This document shows, piece by piece, positions 30,401-42,200 of a stretch of DNA of 64,000 nt (position 1 is the first letter of the stretch; each line of letters begins with the position of its first letter). Location of the stretch: assembly GCF_947507565.1 (NCBI RefSeq), contig NC_089177.1, forward strand, positions 3,532,648 through 3,596,647, in the 5' to 3' direction. Both the position numbers and the translations under genes were made by a program. The notes beneath the pieces are model-generated. The model was not told where the DNA came from. It searched no databases and saw nothing but the letters and a program-made list of their open reading frames with translations. Source of the stretch: Oscarella lobularis. Taxonomy: Eukaryota; Porifera; Homoscleromorpha; Homosclerophorida; Oscarellidae.

Positions 30401-32304
30401 AATATCAGACATAAATAAATATCTCTAGACATTGCATCGCTGTGGGTCACCTGCTCCCGTCAATGCCTTCCCACATGAAGGTACTGTGCTGCAGTAGAGA
30501 AGAAACTTTGTGATAGGTGCGCGGGAATTTTTTTAAGAACTTACAGGAAATTTATTCGTCAAATTCCAACTCAGTTTCTGCGTGAGAAAATTCCTGATTC
30601 CCGCTTTGCGCATGATCTGCGGCAATTGACCGGAATACCCGAACGTGTCCGGCAACCAAAACTAATGCAAAACACATAATAATTGTATCAATTGATTTTT
30701 CAAAACGATCGTCTCTCACTTCGCTACAGTACTTCCCAAATTCTTCTCTAAAGAAACGCTGCCCGACAAGAAACTGACGAATAAAAGATTCGCCACTGGG
30801 AAGATTTCCGTCCTGATTAATAAAACACATATCATTAATTAAGGAAAGTCTGGATTCTAAGTCCTTGCCATTTCTATCCAAGTGCCTCCAACCGGCACAA
30901 ACTTCCCCGCAGAAGACTTAGAAACAATTTTCTGGTACAAAGACGGATAGTTCAGTTTTACCCATTCAAACTGCTGAGCCTATGCACGTGCAAGATAAAA
31001 TAGTCAACATTCTTATAAGAGACGCGCTCCTTATTTGCCTGAGAAGCAACAAAAACGAAATCAGGATAGTCGTCCATGAGACGAAGAGCCGAAGACCAGC
31101 TGCGAGCGCACTTGCGTATCGTTTCTCCGTAGGGCCATAGCCACGCTAATAGAAAAAAAGATCTCTTGTCGTAGAAGACTGACAATTTTTTTTTCACCGC
31201 AGTCTATGTGGCAATTTCCCACTGCGACAACGGTAAATCGCGACGAATTTTCCCTCGTTCGCGAAAAGAATTCCCGCGCCATTTGACGACACCTGAGAAA
31301 AAACTCAATATTCAATTGACGTTGAAGGGAATTGTTTTCACCGAGAGAACGTCTGTCTGTCGAAAGGATTACATTGGTTGATGATTTCATTCGCCAGATA
31401 GAGACTCTCCCAAGACGACGGATCGCTCTCAGGCAATTCCTACGACATGCAATAATCAAACGGCGGATTATCTATATATTGCTACAACTTTTGCAAGGTC
31501 GTGCATTATGCTCAAATCAATAATGAGATTATAGCACTCGCGATCGAAGACGACGATATCGGCCTTGCTGAGAGTAAAGAGCCTGTCCCCATCGGGAGGT
31601 GCAATCATAGAGCCGCATCCGGCACCAAACATACCGCAGGCAGCCATTTCAATATATAAAATGAAACTAAAGAGTCGTTTAATAATTAAAGGACTTGTTT
31701 TTTTTATTTTAGCCTGCTTTTCTCCTCCTGCGGATTTCTTGGATAGAATGAAATCGTGTCTGGCCTGACCGTCTCCTCCATTCAATCCCTGAACCGGTTC
31801 TCCGTCGATCCAGATCTAATCGTTTCAGAATTTATGGTCGAGATTTTTCGGGGGTTTTTTCTGCAGTTACCATGGCTTCGCTGCCACTGTCCCATCGTAG
31901 ACGTACTTCTTCTCCTTTCCAGTCGTCAGGTATTCGACAGCGAATTTTGAACCAATGAGTCGTCCATCTAGAATTGTCTTCGATTTCTAAACCCGTTTTC
32001 CATGTGTGAAATTTTCCAACGTTTTTCCAAAAGCGTGTCCGACGTGAGTCTCTTTGAAGTCTCTTCCCGTCGCTTCTTCGTACGAAATGCGATCTGCGCT
32101 GCAGTGGTGACGCAGTTCGAGCAGCGGTGCCGAATCGCGATAAAGTCTAGAAGAAAACGCTCTTAGACCTATCCTCTTCCAAAGACGTCTCCAAATGACT
32201 AACCGTCCCTTCAGATTCGCCTCGACAAAGTAGATCGGCGACAGAAACTTCTCGATTCGCTCCAGCGTGCAACGCTTGTGCTTCTGTACGACGTGAGCCT
32301 CCAT
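27434..32304 (-). CDS. MAN2C1: Cytosolic alpha-mannosidase 2C1
   Basis: MAN2C1 is the cytosolic GH38 alpha-mannosidase that trims free oligomannosides. The start at 32304 reads [20 protein letters not shown] and [15 protein letters not shown], colinear with the vertebrate protein. Further landmarks are [15 protein letters not shown] (about 31580), the metal-binding GNCHID (about 31200) spliced to [17 protein letters not shown] (31100-31145), and [19 protein letters not shown] (30755-30820). After these come [19 protein letters not shown] (29325-29385), [13 protein letters not shown] (28320-28360), [17 protein letters not shown] (28190-28245) and [10 protein letters not shown] (28030-28060). 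The last exon ends LLDLGNERN with stop at 27434. About 20 introns, one with (TTAA)n at 30030-30048. Length and domain order match the full family. A fragment of this gene lies at 35107-35185. Confidence 0.95.
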
Positions 32305-32321
32305 TGTAGATGTAGATAGGC

Positions 32322-32510
32322 CACGCCTCTAATCACGTGTGCAGGAAGGAATTTCTTGTGAATTTATGCATCTTCACCGGATCTCTTATACTTGCCTAGC
32401 CAGTCGGTTTGGACGATGACTACATGCGCACTGAGTCGTCATCACGAATTTTCTCTTTACGCTTCTTTATTTCTACTGAGTTCGATTCAGAAAAGAAATT
32501 GACCTCATAC
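32322..32510 (+). pseudogene. Vestigial third copy of the receptor gene
   Basis: A sequence starting CACGTGTGCAGGAAGGAATTT resembles the upstream part of the two receptor copies. A diverged copy of their signal-peptide exon follows at 32431-32480 (CACTGAGTCGTCATCACGAA...). That is fused directly to a piece of a kinase exon (ATTCAGAAAAGAAATTGACC at about 32484-32504). Everything between has been lost. The next copy of the upstream element begins immediately at about 32515. The remaining 32511-32686 is the promoter/5' UTR of the following gene. Confidence 0.7.
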
Positions 32511-32686
32511 TGACTATCACGTGTGCAAGAAGGAATTTCCGGCCACCCTTATGTAACCGCAGTGGATCCTTTCTTCTCTTTGTCATCCACGTTATAGCAA
32601 AAAAGTCAGCTTCGTACTGAAACTGTGCCTTCATTAGTATTGAAATAACGTCAATCTTCGTCTAGGCTTCGCCAGTTCGGTCGGAA

Positions 32687-34972
32687 ATGAGCACACTGAG
32701 TCGTCATCACGAACTTTCTCTTTACGCTTTTTTATTTGTACTGAGTCCCATTGGCTCTTTGGCAGCGCAAACGTTGTCTCCGAACAATACGAATGCGACG
32801 ACGTACGGCGCGTGCGGGCCTCCGCCGCGTGACGTCGAAGAAAACGCCCGATGTCGGGCTCTCTGTTTTGACGCCAATGTAAGCTACATATAATAAATGC
32901 GTTCGTTTCCGTTACTTTCCTTCATCTCAGACACCGTCGACTAAGTGCCATGACAACTGTGTTTTCGGCCAACTTCCGGGATCTAATACTGGTCCGGCCG
33001 ATCGAGTCACCTAAACCTTTTACCCTTTTTTGCTCATACCGTTACAGATCCGGTTCCGGATACGACGCGCTTCACGTTTCTATTATCGTACAGAAACCGT
33101 ACACTTGTCTTATCCTGGGGCAACTCGGAAAAAGATGACGCAGTGGAGAGGGATGAAGCAGCCACAGCATCTAATTACTCCGCTACTGAGTCACCTACCT
33201 CTTCCGCTATGCATCCTCAGTCAGCGACTGTCATATATGCCATAGAAAGGACATGCACGCCGACGAAAGATTGTCACAGCAGCGAGAAACAGCCACATGG
33301 CTATTATGTAGATAATAATAAATGAATCAATAGATAAGGTTTCTTCTAGTCTAAACTATGCGTAGGTGAATGAAGAACAGCGGCAGATTTTGCTTCCTTA
33401 CCCGCATTTCAACGGAAAGGCGATGTACTGTGCTTGGGCTGTTAGTCAGTATGCAGTAAGACCCATTTCAAGCTTTCCCATTGAAATTTTACCGACGAAC
33501 AATCTTGACGTCAAGAGCCGTACGTAGCCTGTGCAGGAATTCCAAGAAAATTATCTCCTTTTTTGTTGCAGTGAACGTCTTTCCGTTCGTACGTCCGCAT
33601 ACACTCAATCAAATCAATGTTGCTGTTTCTTGGACATGTCCTTCGTGTTGGTTTTTCAAAATATTAGTTTGTCGTTTTCTGGCATAATTATGAATTTCTA
33701 GGTAACTTCTCTTGGGCAACAGAATTTGAAGTGTATGTCTCTCGAGACCAAGAAGGAAAAAACGTATGGTGCTCTAAACCTTGGTCTCATCACTTCACCG
33801 ATGTCACTCGTACTCCTGGCTATGTAAGTAAATATGTAATGTTATTATAGTGCAAGGTGAATTCCCAAAAAAGGATTCGTTTGTGCTGGCATCCGACAAC
33901 TGGAATTATCAGTGCTCCTATGCCATGACAGTCAGACCTCGTCACACGTGGCATTTACCGTCTTTCAACAATAGTAAATGATTTGTAGATAATGGTCAAA
34001 AGTCTTCACAGATTGGAAGTGATCGCTGAAACTGAGGCATTCACCATTCCAGGTCAGTCGGTAGTCTCCACGCCACTGTAATTAGTAATCGTGTATCTAT
34101 AGATCATTCATGCATGTTACAGTGCACAGATTGTCCATTCAGCTACGAAGTCGACGAAAATCTTTTTCCTCCCAACACAGTCATCAATGACGTCTGCCCT
34201 GATGATCCGTGCTATAGTTTTGTACCGGAAAAAGCTGTGTATTTCAACACAAGCAACTACGCTTTCATAAAACTATCGGCTAGGGATGGAGGTTGGAGTG
34301 TTGATACCACTTTTGTGTGGAAATTCACCTCTAATGAGACGTGCAGAGATGTGATAGATCACTACAGCATTACGACTCGTCTTTTGGGTTTGGTCAACGG
34401 AGTGGTGGCTACGAAAGTCCAAGACATACATACTGTTAGAGACGTATGATAATTCGCTCCTCTGATCAATTTCTTGTTAATGATAGTGTTTAGGTTAATA
34501 GCATTTCTAAAATAATCCGTCTCCAGCCAGATAAACGATACAGAGTTGCGGTATGCAATAGATAACAGACTGTAGTAAGACGTTAAGGCAGTTTTTTCTT
34601 TAGTTTTCATCTGTCACGAAGCATCATAAAACTTCTCTAGCTGTTGAGATCACTTTTGACACACCACCAGTACCGCCATCGTCTCTGCGACCATCGACAT
34701 TACTGCCAACATCGTCATCGCTGCCACCATCGTCATTGATACCACTGACACCATCATCATCGTCATCACAGTCATCAATTTCAAGCGAATGGAGTTTGGG
34801 ATTAGAATTAGGATGTGGATTGATCGGCATATTTCTGATCATTCTTATTATTGGTGTCATTGTAGCAAAGCGAAAGGCTTTCATACAAAAACTAGATCAA
34901 ATATCTCGTTCGAGCCGATCTCCATCTCCTGAACCTCCGGTGCCAGTCATTGAGGGTCAATCATACGTGTAG
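32687..34972 (+). CDS. Membrane receptor with RTK ectodomain but no kinase (decoy-like)
   Basis: The first exon gives a signal peptide ([20 protein letters not shown]) followed by an N-glycosylation-rich Cys-containing region. Further exons give an FN3-like segment ([16 protein letters not shown]), [32 protein letters not shown], and a Cys-rich part [19 protein letters not shown]. The last exon holds a Ser/Pro stalk, a membrane span (CGLIGIFLIILIIGVIV) and a short basic tail. It then stops after PVPVIEGQSYV at 34970-34972. In the paralog at 35449 the corresponding position continues into a kinase. Here about 100 bp, including the Gly-rich loop, are missing, joining PVPVI to the later EGQ. The ectodomain exons keep their frames and splice sites. 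The product would bind ligand but not signal. It could instead be a recent pseudogene. Confidence 0.75.
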
Positions 34973-35448
34973 CAACGAAAAAGGAGACCACTAAAGTTCC
35001 TTACTCGTCGGCTCCCAAGTAGACTGGATAATTTTTAGGAGACGCTACCGACGGAGAACGGATTCAATTCAGAAAAGAAATTGACCTCATGTAGACGATA
35101 CTAGTAGGACAGATAAATAGTCAGTTTTCTTAGAAGAGACACGCTCTTTATCTGAGACGCAATAAAAACATTATCAGGATAGTCTGTGATCGGCAGCGCT
35201 TCTGTAGCCTGGACCTCTCTGGCAGTCCGACACCGTGATACGGATGTCCTGTACTAGGCTACGCCTCTAGGTAGACTATCACGTGTGCAAGAAGGAATTT
35301 CCGGCCACCCTTATGTAACCGCAGTGGATCCTTTCTTCTCTTTGTTATCCACGTTATAGCAAAAAAGTCAGCTTCGTACTGAAACTGTGCCTTCATTAGT
35401 ATTGAAATAACGTTAATCTTCGTCTAGGCTTCGCCAGTTTGGTCGGAA
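34973..35448 (+). pseudogene. Kinase remnant, MAN2C1 fragment and duplicated upstream region
   Basis: 34975-35100 is a degraded copy of the first kinase exons of the next gene: TAATTTTTAGGAGACG, GGAGAACGGATTCAATTCAG, then CTCATGTAGACGAT with an in-frame stop. 35107-35185 resembles a piece of MAN2C1 (30990-31070): GATAAATAGTCA, AAGAGACACGCTC, CAATAAAAAC and ATCAGGATAGTC are shared in the same order. 35258-35448 repeats the 5' flank of the first copy (32515-32686) almost exactly. No intact gene is present. Confidence 0.7.
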
Positions 35449-38400
35449 ATGAGCACACTGAGTCGTCATCACGAACTTTCTTTTTACGCTTTTTTATTTG
35501 TACTGAGTCCCATTGGCTCTTTGGCAGCGCAAACGTTGTCTCCGAACAATACGAATGCGACGACGTACGGCGCGTGCGGGCCTCCGCCGCGCGACGTCAA
35601 AGAAAACGCCCGATGTCGGGCTCTCTGTTTTGACGCCAATGTAAGCTACATATAATAAATGCGTTCGTTTCCGTTACTTTCCTTCATCTCAGACACCGTC
35701 GACTAAGTGCCATGACAACTGTGTTTTCGGCCAACTTCCGGGATCTAATATTACCACTGGTCACCCTCAACCTTTCCCCTTCCCTTTTTTTGCTAATCCA
35801 TATCGTTACAGATCCCGTTCCAGATCCGCCGCGCTTTGCGTTTCTATTCTCGTACAGCAACCGTACACTTGTCTTATCCTGGGGCAACTCGGAAAAAGAT
35901 GACGCAGTGGAGGGGGATGAAGCAGCCACAGCAACTCCGTCTAATTATTCCGCTACTGCGTCACCTACCTCTTCCGCTATGCGTCCTTCAGCGACTGTCA
36001 TATATGCCATAGAAAGGACATGCACGCCGACGAAAGATTGCCACAGCAGCGAGAAACAGCCACATGCCTATTATGTAGATAATAATAAATGAATCAATAG
36101 ATAAGGTTTCTTCTAGTCTAAACTATGCGTAGGTGAATGAAGAACAGCGGCAGATTTTGCTTCCTTACCCGCATTTCAACGGAAAGGCGATGTACTGTGC
36201 TTGGGCTGTTAGTCAGTATGCAGTAAGACCCATTTCAAGCTTCCCCATTGAAATTTTACCGACGAACAATCTTGACGTCAAGAGCCGTATGTAGCCTGTG
36301 CAGGAATTCCAAGAAAATTATCTCCTTTTTTGTTGCAGTGAACGTCTTTCCGTTCGTACGTCCGCATACACGCAATCAAATTGATGTTGCTGTTTCTTGG
36401 ACATGTCCTTCGTGTTGGTTTTTCAAAATATTAGTTTGTCGTTTTCTGGCATGATTATGAATTTCTAGGTAACTTCTCTTGGGCAACAGAATTTGAAGTG
36501 TATGTCTCTCGAGACCAAAACGGAAAAACCGCATGGTGCTCTACACCTTGGTCTCATCACTTCACCGATGTCACTCGTACTCCTGGCTATGTAAGTAAAT
36601 ATGTAATGTTATTATAGTGCAAGGTGAATTCCCAAAAAAGGATTCGTTTGTGCTGGCATCCGACAACTGGAATTATCGGTGCTCCTATGCCATGACAGTC
36701 AGACCTCGTCACACGTGGCATTTACTGTCTTTCAACAATAGTAAATGATTTGTAGATAATGGTCAAAAGTCTTCACAGATTGGAAGTGATCGCTGAAACT
36801 GAGGCATTCACCATTCCAGGTCAGTCGGTAGTCTCCACGCCACTGTAATTAGTAATCGTGTATCTATAGATCATTCATGCATGTTACAGTGCAAAGATTG
36901 TCCATTCAGCTACGAAGTTGACGAAAATCTTTTTCCTCCCAACACAGTCATCAATGACGTCTGCCCTGATGATCCGTGCTATAGTTTTGTACCGGAAAAA
37001 GCTGTGTATTTCAACACAAGCAACTACGCTTTCATAAAACTATCGGCTAGGGATGGAGGTTGGAGTGTTGATACCACTTTTGTGTGGAAATTCACCTCTA
37101 ATGAGACGTGCAGAGATGTGATAGATCGCTACAGCATTACGACTCATCTGTTGGGTTTGTCCAACGGAGTGGTGGTTACGAAAGTCCAAGACATACATAC
37201 TGTTAGAGACGTATGATAATTCGCTCCTCTGATAAATTTCTTGTTAATGATAGTGTTTAGGTTAATAGCACCTCTAAAATAGTCCGTCTCCAGCCAGATA
37301 AACGATACAGAGCTGAGGTATGCAATAGATAACAGACTGTAGTAAGACGTTAAGGCAGTTTTTTCTTTAGTTTTCATCTGCCACGAAGCATCATAAAACT
37401 TCTCTAGTTGTTCAGATCACTTTTGACACACCGCCAGTACCGCCATCGTCTCCGCCGCCATCATCATCATCATCATCATCATCACTGCCACCATCATCAT
37501 TACTGCCAACATTGTCATCGCTACCATCATCTTCACCGCCACCATCATCATCATCATCTTCATCGCCACCATCATCATCATCATCGCCACCATCATCATC
37601 ATCATCATCATCATCGTCACAGTGGTCCATTTCAATTAAATTGAGTTTGGGATTAGGATTGGGATGTGGATTGATCGGCATACTTCTGATCATTCTTATT
37701 ATTGGTGCCATTGTAGCAAAGCGAAATGCTCCCAAAGAGATACTAGATGAATTATCTCTTTCGAGCCGATCTCCGTCTCCAGGACCTCCGGTGCCAGTGA
37801 TCCCACCAGATGAATGGGAAGTCAACCGTAGTCGCGTCATGCTCGGAAAGAATATAAGTGAAGGAGCTTTTGGTTACGTGGTCGAGGGTCAATTATTGCC
37901 GGGGTCCATCAGTCACGGCAGAACTCTGCGACGAACGAAAAATGTGGCCATTAAAATGTCTCATCGTAAGTATTTGTTTTTTCCCTGACTTGCCGCGGTT
38001 TCTGAGTAATTTTTAGGAGACGTTACGGAAGGAGAACGGATTCAATTCAGAAAAGAGATTGATCTCATGAAGACGATTGGACTCCATCGGAACGTTGTTG
38101 AAATGATTGGATGCTGCACGGAGAAGGAGCCAGTATTTCTCATCCTCGAACGTCTTCCTTACGGAGATTTGCTCAGCTTTCTTCGAAAAAGTCGGAAAAA
38201 GGTACGTACACGACCAAGCACTGGTCTAATTGCTCATACTATATATTTAGCGGTTTGGCGCTCTTGAAGACGACGACGATTCTCCGACAATTGACGTGTC
38301 CCCTGACGGTTCTCTATCGCGTCGTCACCTCTTGAGTATGGCAATGCAAATTGCCTCTGGCATGGTATATACTATCAATTGGATTCCCTTGTTTCATCGG

Positions 38401-39156
38401 TGACTTCTACCGCACTATAGGAACACATCTCGACTCTTCGACTCATCCATCGAGACTTGGCAGCACGCAACGTCTTGGTTGATAGTAATCTTTGTCTCAA
38501 GGTCTCTGATTTTGGCTTGAGTCGCGACATCTATTTGGACAGCGCCTACTGCAACACGAGACATGGACGACTACCCGTTAAGTGGATGGCTATTGAGGCT
38601 CTCATCTATCGCAACTTTACTGTCAAAAGCGACGTGTAATATTCAGTTATCCGGCGCGCTCCGCATTGACATGTTACAGGGTCTTTTTCTTTCTAGTTGG
38701 TCTTATGGTATTGTCATCTGGGAGATAGCAACACTGGGTGCCTTTCCTTACCCAACTATACCGGCATATCAACTGCCAAAGCACCTTTTGTCAGGCTATC
38801 GAATGGAGCGACCGGCGACGTGTCCGGAGGACGTGTAAGTATAGTCTATATCGTGCGTGTCTTTTCGTCGAGCTTTTATCTATTCTAAACGTAGCTACGA
38901 CTCGATTTTGCTTCGGTGTTGGGAAGAAGATCCGGAAAAACGACCTACGTTCACCGAATTGAAGACGACTATTGAACAGTGGTCTCTTCTTGAACCCGAC
39001 TCAGGTGAGAAGATATACGTTGATTTCGACGGAGATGACGACGACGGCATTCCGGAGGAGCACTTCTTGCCTGTGGACGACTGTACCGAATGGACGGAAG
39101 ATCCCGTTGACAGCGGTTGGGAGATTAGTGACGAAAATGAAGTGACGTTTGTCTAG
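35449..39156 (+). CDS. Receptor tyrosine kinase with novel ectodomain
   Basis: This is the intact member of the tandem array. The ectodomain is like that of the copy at 32687 (offset 2762 bp, near-identical exons). A Ser/Pro stalk is expanded by an ATC-type microsatellite (37445-37625), followed by a membrane span [17 protein letters not shown]. The cytoplasmic part begins [20 protein letters not shown] with the Gly-rich loop, then NVAIKMSHR (catalytic Lys) and [13 protein letters not shown] (helix C Glu). [15 protein letters not shown] (catalytic loop), [11 protein letters not shown] and [11 protein letters not shown] follow. Then [20 protein letters not shown] and [14 protein letters not shown] complete a full kinase domain of the tyrosine type (HRDLAARN). 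A short acidic tail ends TFV at 39154-39156. I cannot place the ectodomain in a known RTK class; the FN3-like part is weak. Confidence 0.9.
37445..37625 (+). repeat. ATC trinucleotide microsatellite encoding a Ser/Pro stalk
   Basis: Long runs of ATC/CATCAT interspersed with CACC encode poly-Ser with Pro pairs just outside the membrane span of the receptor kinase. The matching segment of the kinase-less copy (34665-34785) is much shorter and less regular. Confidence 0.9.
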
Positions 39157-39679
39157 AATCAGCAAACTTGACCTCGACGCCCCAGTTTTCATTCCAACGG
39201 GGGCATCTTGGGATTCCCTTTTTGTGGTTAAATTAGGAACCGTGCTGATTTACGTAAGCTAGGCGTAGGACATGCTGGAAATAGATACGCATAGTGCCTG
39301 TTTGTCACGATGTGGGCGGTCAGTTCTACATAGAGTAGCAAGCGTTTTCGGTCAAATGCATAGACGGACAACTTCGTCCGGCGAAGGGATGTTTTTTCGA
39401 GCAGGGCAGATGCTTGTGGACGGTGCCACGCCAAGAGGATGAATGCACTCGTTGAACTTCTTTGAATCAAGAACCTAATGAGCGGTGACCGGCAGGATAT
39501 ATGATTATGCAGTTGGCCAAATTCGATGAGCGAGAGTGGCGTTCCATTGGCCACTTCTAGAATCGCATTTCCCCAGTCTGCGAGATCTATTTAAGCGCGA
39601 GGGTTACCCGACCTTGCGTCAGTCAGTGAGTCAGGCTCGTTCTCGCAGCACCGAGGAAAGACAGAAGGATTGGAAGAAA
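39157..39679 (+). promoter_or_regulatory. Spacer with TATA promoter of the first CUB-like gene
   Basis: CTATTTAAG at about 39587-39595 is a TATA-like box. About 30 bp downstream lies TGCGTCAGTCAGTGAGTCAG, with repeated CAGT initiator-like steps, then the 5' UTR to ATG 39680. The part 39157-39580 shows no convincing frame. Confidence 0.6.
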
Positions 39680-40646
39680 ATGCGCCATTGGGAATTGGTC
39701 TACGTAGCGTCGATTTTCTCCGGAGTCTTGTCGGGGTAAATTAGGACTGCTTCTCTTCCTGTGATGCGGCCACGTTTTTTTTGTATGCGCAGGCGGGCTA
39801 CTTACACATGTCAAAACACTACAACGGGCAATGTGACAATAAACACGGTCGATGTCGTGCCGGCAGGGACCTTTTGGCATCTTCCTGGCCCAGAAGTCGA
39901 TCCAAATAATAATTACAACATCTTCCCTAACATGCGCTGCACGTGGGAATTGCAAACGTCAGATACAGCAAACAACGTCCATATCGTGATCGGTCCGCAC
40001 AATATCAATCCCGATAAGGAAGAAAATTCTGAAGGCATGACCTGCGAAGGAGAAGCTGAGCTCACCGAGCTCACCATCGCCACGACATCTGCTGGAACGT
40101 CAGATAGGTTCTACTGTGGCAGGCACGCGCCCGGGCCGTACGTGGCTGAGGCGAGCGCACAAACAGTGACGATCGTTATGACTACTAACGAAGCCGTCGT
40201 TCCAAGTCGCGTGTTCGACGCAGCGATGTTCGAGGAGACGACTCAGCCAGGAAAGCGACGAAAAAGAACGTACAGTCCAAACAGCCAGACCGATTCAGTG
40301 GACTCGGACTCGGACTCGGTCGAAAACGTGAGTATACAGCCCTTACGCTCTCTCACAAGGTCGCAACGATCCGTGCTTTTTTCAAGGATGAAATAGCAAA
40401 TCTTCTAAGGCTGTATGTTCGTACGAGAAACGACGCCGAATTTTGCAACGCCTGCGAATGGAAGTACAGGAAATTGGTGAGATCCTGTCGATGCCCAACT
40501 TGGGGTAAAGGCAAACGCCCAAAGTGTGCTTCACTGAAAGAGAAACTAAAAGCGCTTCGGGTGAGTTAGTGATCGAATCCTTTTTCCTCCTGCGGCGGAG
40601 TCTAAGCGTGCCCTTGTTGATTCAGAAGGACGTGCAAGCGGACTGA
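39680..40646 (+). CDS. Secreted CUB-like protein with furin-type site and Cys-rich tail (copy A)
   Basis: Exon 1 encodes a signal peptide (MRHWELVYVASIFSGVLS). Exon 2 encodes a domain with Cys and beta-rich composition: TYTCQNTTTGNV..., MRCTWELQTSDTANNVHIVI, FYCGRHAPGPYV. That is CUB-like, with paired cysteines around TW and FYCG. A strong proprotein-convertase site, GKRRKRTYS, follows. Two further exons (about 40411-40560 and 40628-40646) carry CNACEWKYRKLVRSCRC and RPKCASLKEKLKALRKD. The spacing is C-x2-C-x10-C-x-C-x10-C. The product is about 270 residues, secreted, and probably cleaved. It is paralogous to the gene at 42201. It directly follows the receptor kinase gene. The CUB assignment is by pattern only. 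Confidence 0.75.
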
Positions 40647-41068
40647 AGCCTGCAATAGAGGAGGAAGGAGACAAGACAAATTTCTAGCCGTAGCAAGGTC
40701 GTAGTCGTAGCCGACACTTGCACTGCGCTATACGCGCAGTGGAAGGAAAATAAATCAAGCAATCAGATTTGATGTCTCCCCTTCAAATGATACGAAATTA
40801 GAGCTGCTGCACCGCTTGCCACAAGCTAATAAGTACGTCGTCGAGAGGCACGCAATTCCTAGAAAGCGGTGGGAGCACTGGAAATCAAAATCGTACTAGG
40901 TGCAGTGAGAAATGTTTGCCTCTGAGGCATGGCATTTCGAGAAACGATTCAATTGGCACATAGAGTGCCGCGCGGCGAGTACCAACCTCGGCGGCGGTGG
41001 CAGCCAAACGAGTGCATCCGCGAGGTCACTTCCAGCTTAACTACGTAGTGCACAACAGGCGCACTCAC

Positions 41069-41206
41069 CTTGACCACCCACAAACAGAATCCGCTCAACG
41101 GACGATCCGTTAAGAGGCAAGGCACATACGAAGTGCCGTTTGCAAAGTGGCATTCCGCGCGCGAGCCAATCGGATTAGAATTGTGTACACTCGCGCAGAT
41201 ATCCAT
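41069..41206 (-). other. Possible isolated minus-strand exon
   Basis: A 138 bp open stretch is bounded by an acceptor-like GTCAAG and a perfect GTGAGT donor. It reads MDICASVHNSNPIGSRAECH and later PLSGFCLWVVK, with four cysteines as in secreted domains. I could not join it convincingly to other exons. It may be a remnant or part of an unresolved gene. The rest of 40647-42116 shows scattered short frames and no gene I can support. Confidence 0.25.
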
Positions 41207-42116
41207 CTTGACCGAATGAAGAGCATGCAAATCGTCAACAAAGTCGGTCGGAGGCCAAGAACGCAGACGTTGCAATCAAACAATTACTTATCGTCTGTCT
41301 CTCACGGGCAAACGGCGATGACGACTCGAAATCGCCGACAAAATCTGCTTGATTGTACCAGTCACGAATTGCATCATCGCGCTCGTCGGTCACGCACGAC
41401 TCGCGCCGTTTACGGTCGCGTGCGTCGCCCGTGCGGTCGTCACTGTTTACCCCCCAGCATCGTTTGTTCCCGCAAAAGAAACGAGCGCTTTGTTTTCTTC
41501 TCGCCACCGTCGATTAGAGCTGTTAGACGAGGGCTTTTAGGGGCCGTTGACACTGGCTAGTACCCCCAACGTTTAGCAGATCAAGCAATCAGGAAAAAAA
41601 ATATCTCGCGGGCGAGCCGACAGCTAGCGACGGGGGGCGACGATAAGCGGCCCCGTTTAGGGGGCCGTCTACGAGTCGGACTTCCATCGCGACCGGCACT
41701 CAAGTGTATAACAACGGTCCCACGCGCACCACACACGTCAAGCTTCCCGCTGGAATCGTCAATGGGGGTATACATCCGCTCGTTTGAATTAACAAAGAGC
41801 CGATCGTGCACCCCGTGTCGCGCGTCTAGAGAAGCAAAGGTCATTCGACTATCTGACGCACGTCGTCAAATCTATCAGTGATCGTTTAGCCGTTAAAGTT
41901 CCCCCGCCAGATGGAAGGTCATCGGACACCTTTCGATTTCGTTCGACAAATGTGCCGCAAAATTGAGCGATTATAGCGATGTGGCTCCGAGCGCCGGTCG
42001 TTTGCTCTGTCACCTCCCCCACCCATTTAGGATCAAGAGGCATCAACATGCATGAAGGGAGTGGCTCGCCCACCTGGGAGAGGTAATCAGAAAGGGCCGG
42101 ACCGGAGTCACTCGCG

Positions 42117-42200
42117 AGTCATATAAAAGGACGACGATCTGGTGCGAATTGTCAGTCACAACTGCTCACTCAGTCAGCTGTACGTCGTTCTGAATTTACC
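42117..42200 (+). promoter_or_regulatory. TATA box and initiator of the second CUB-like gene
   Basis: TATAAAAGG at 42122-42130 is followed about 30 bp later by TTGTCAGTCACAAC, then CACTCAGTCAGC. The layout resembles that of copy A at 39587-39640. Confidence 0.7.

Noticed and set aside
41581-41844. Minus-strand open frame of 87 codons in the spacer between the two CUB-like genes
   Set aside because: It has low-complexity Arg/Pro/Ser composition and no splice or start support; no similarity to the neighbours.
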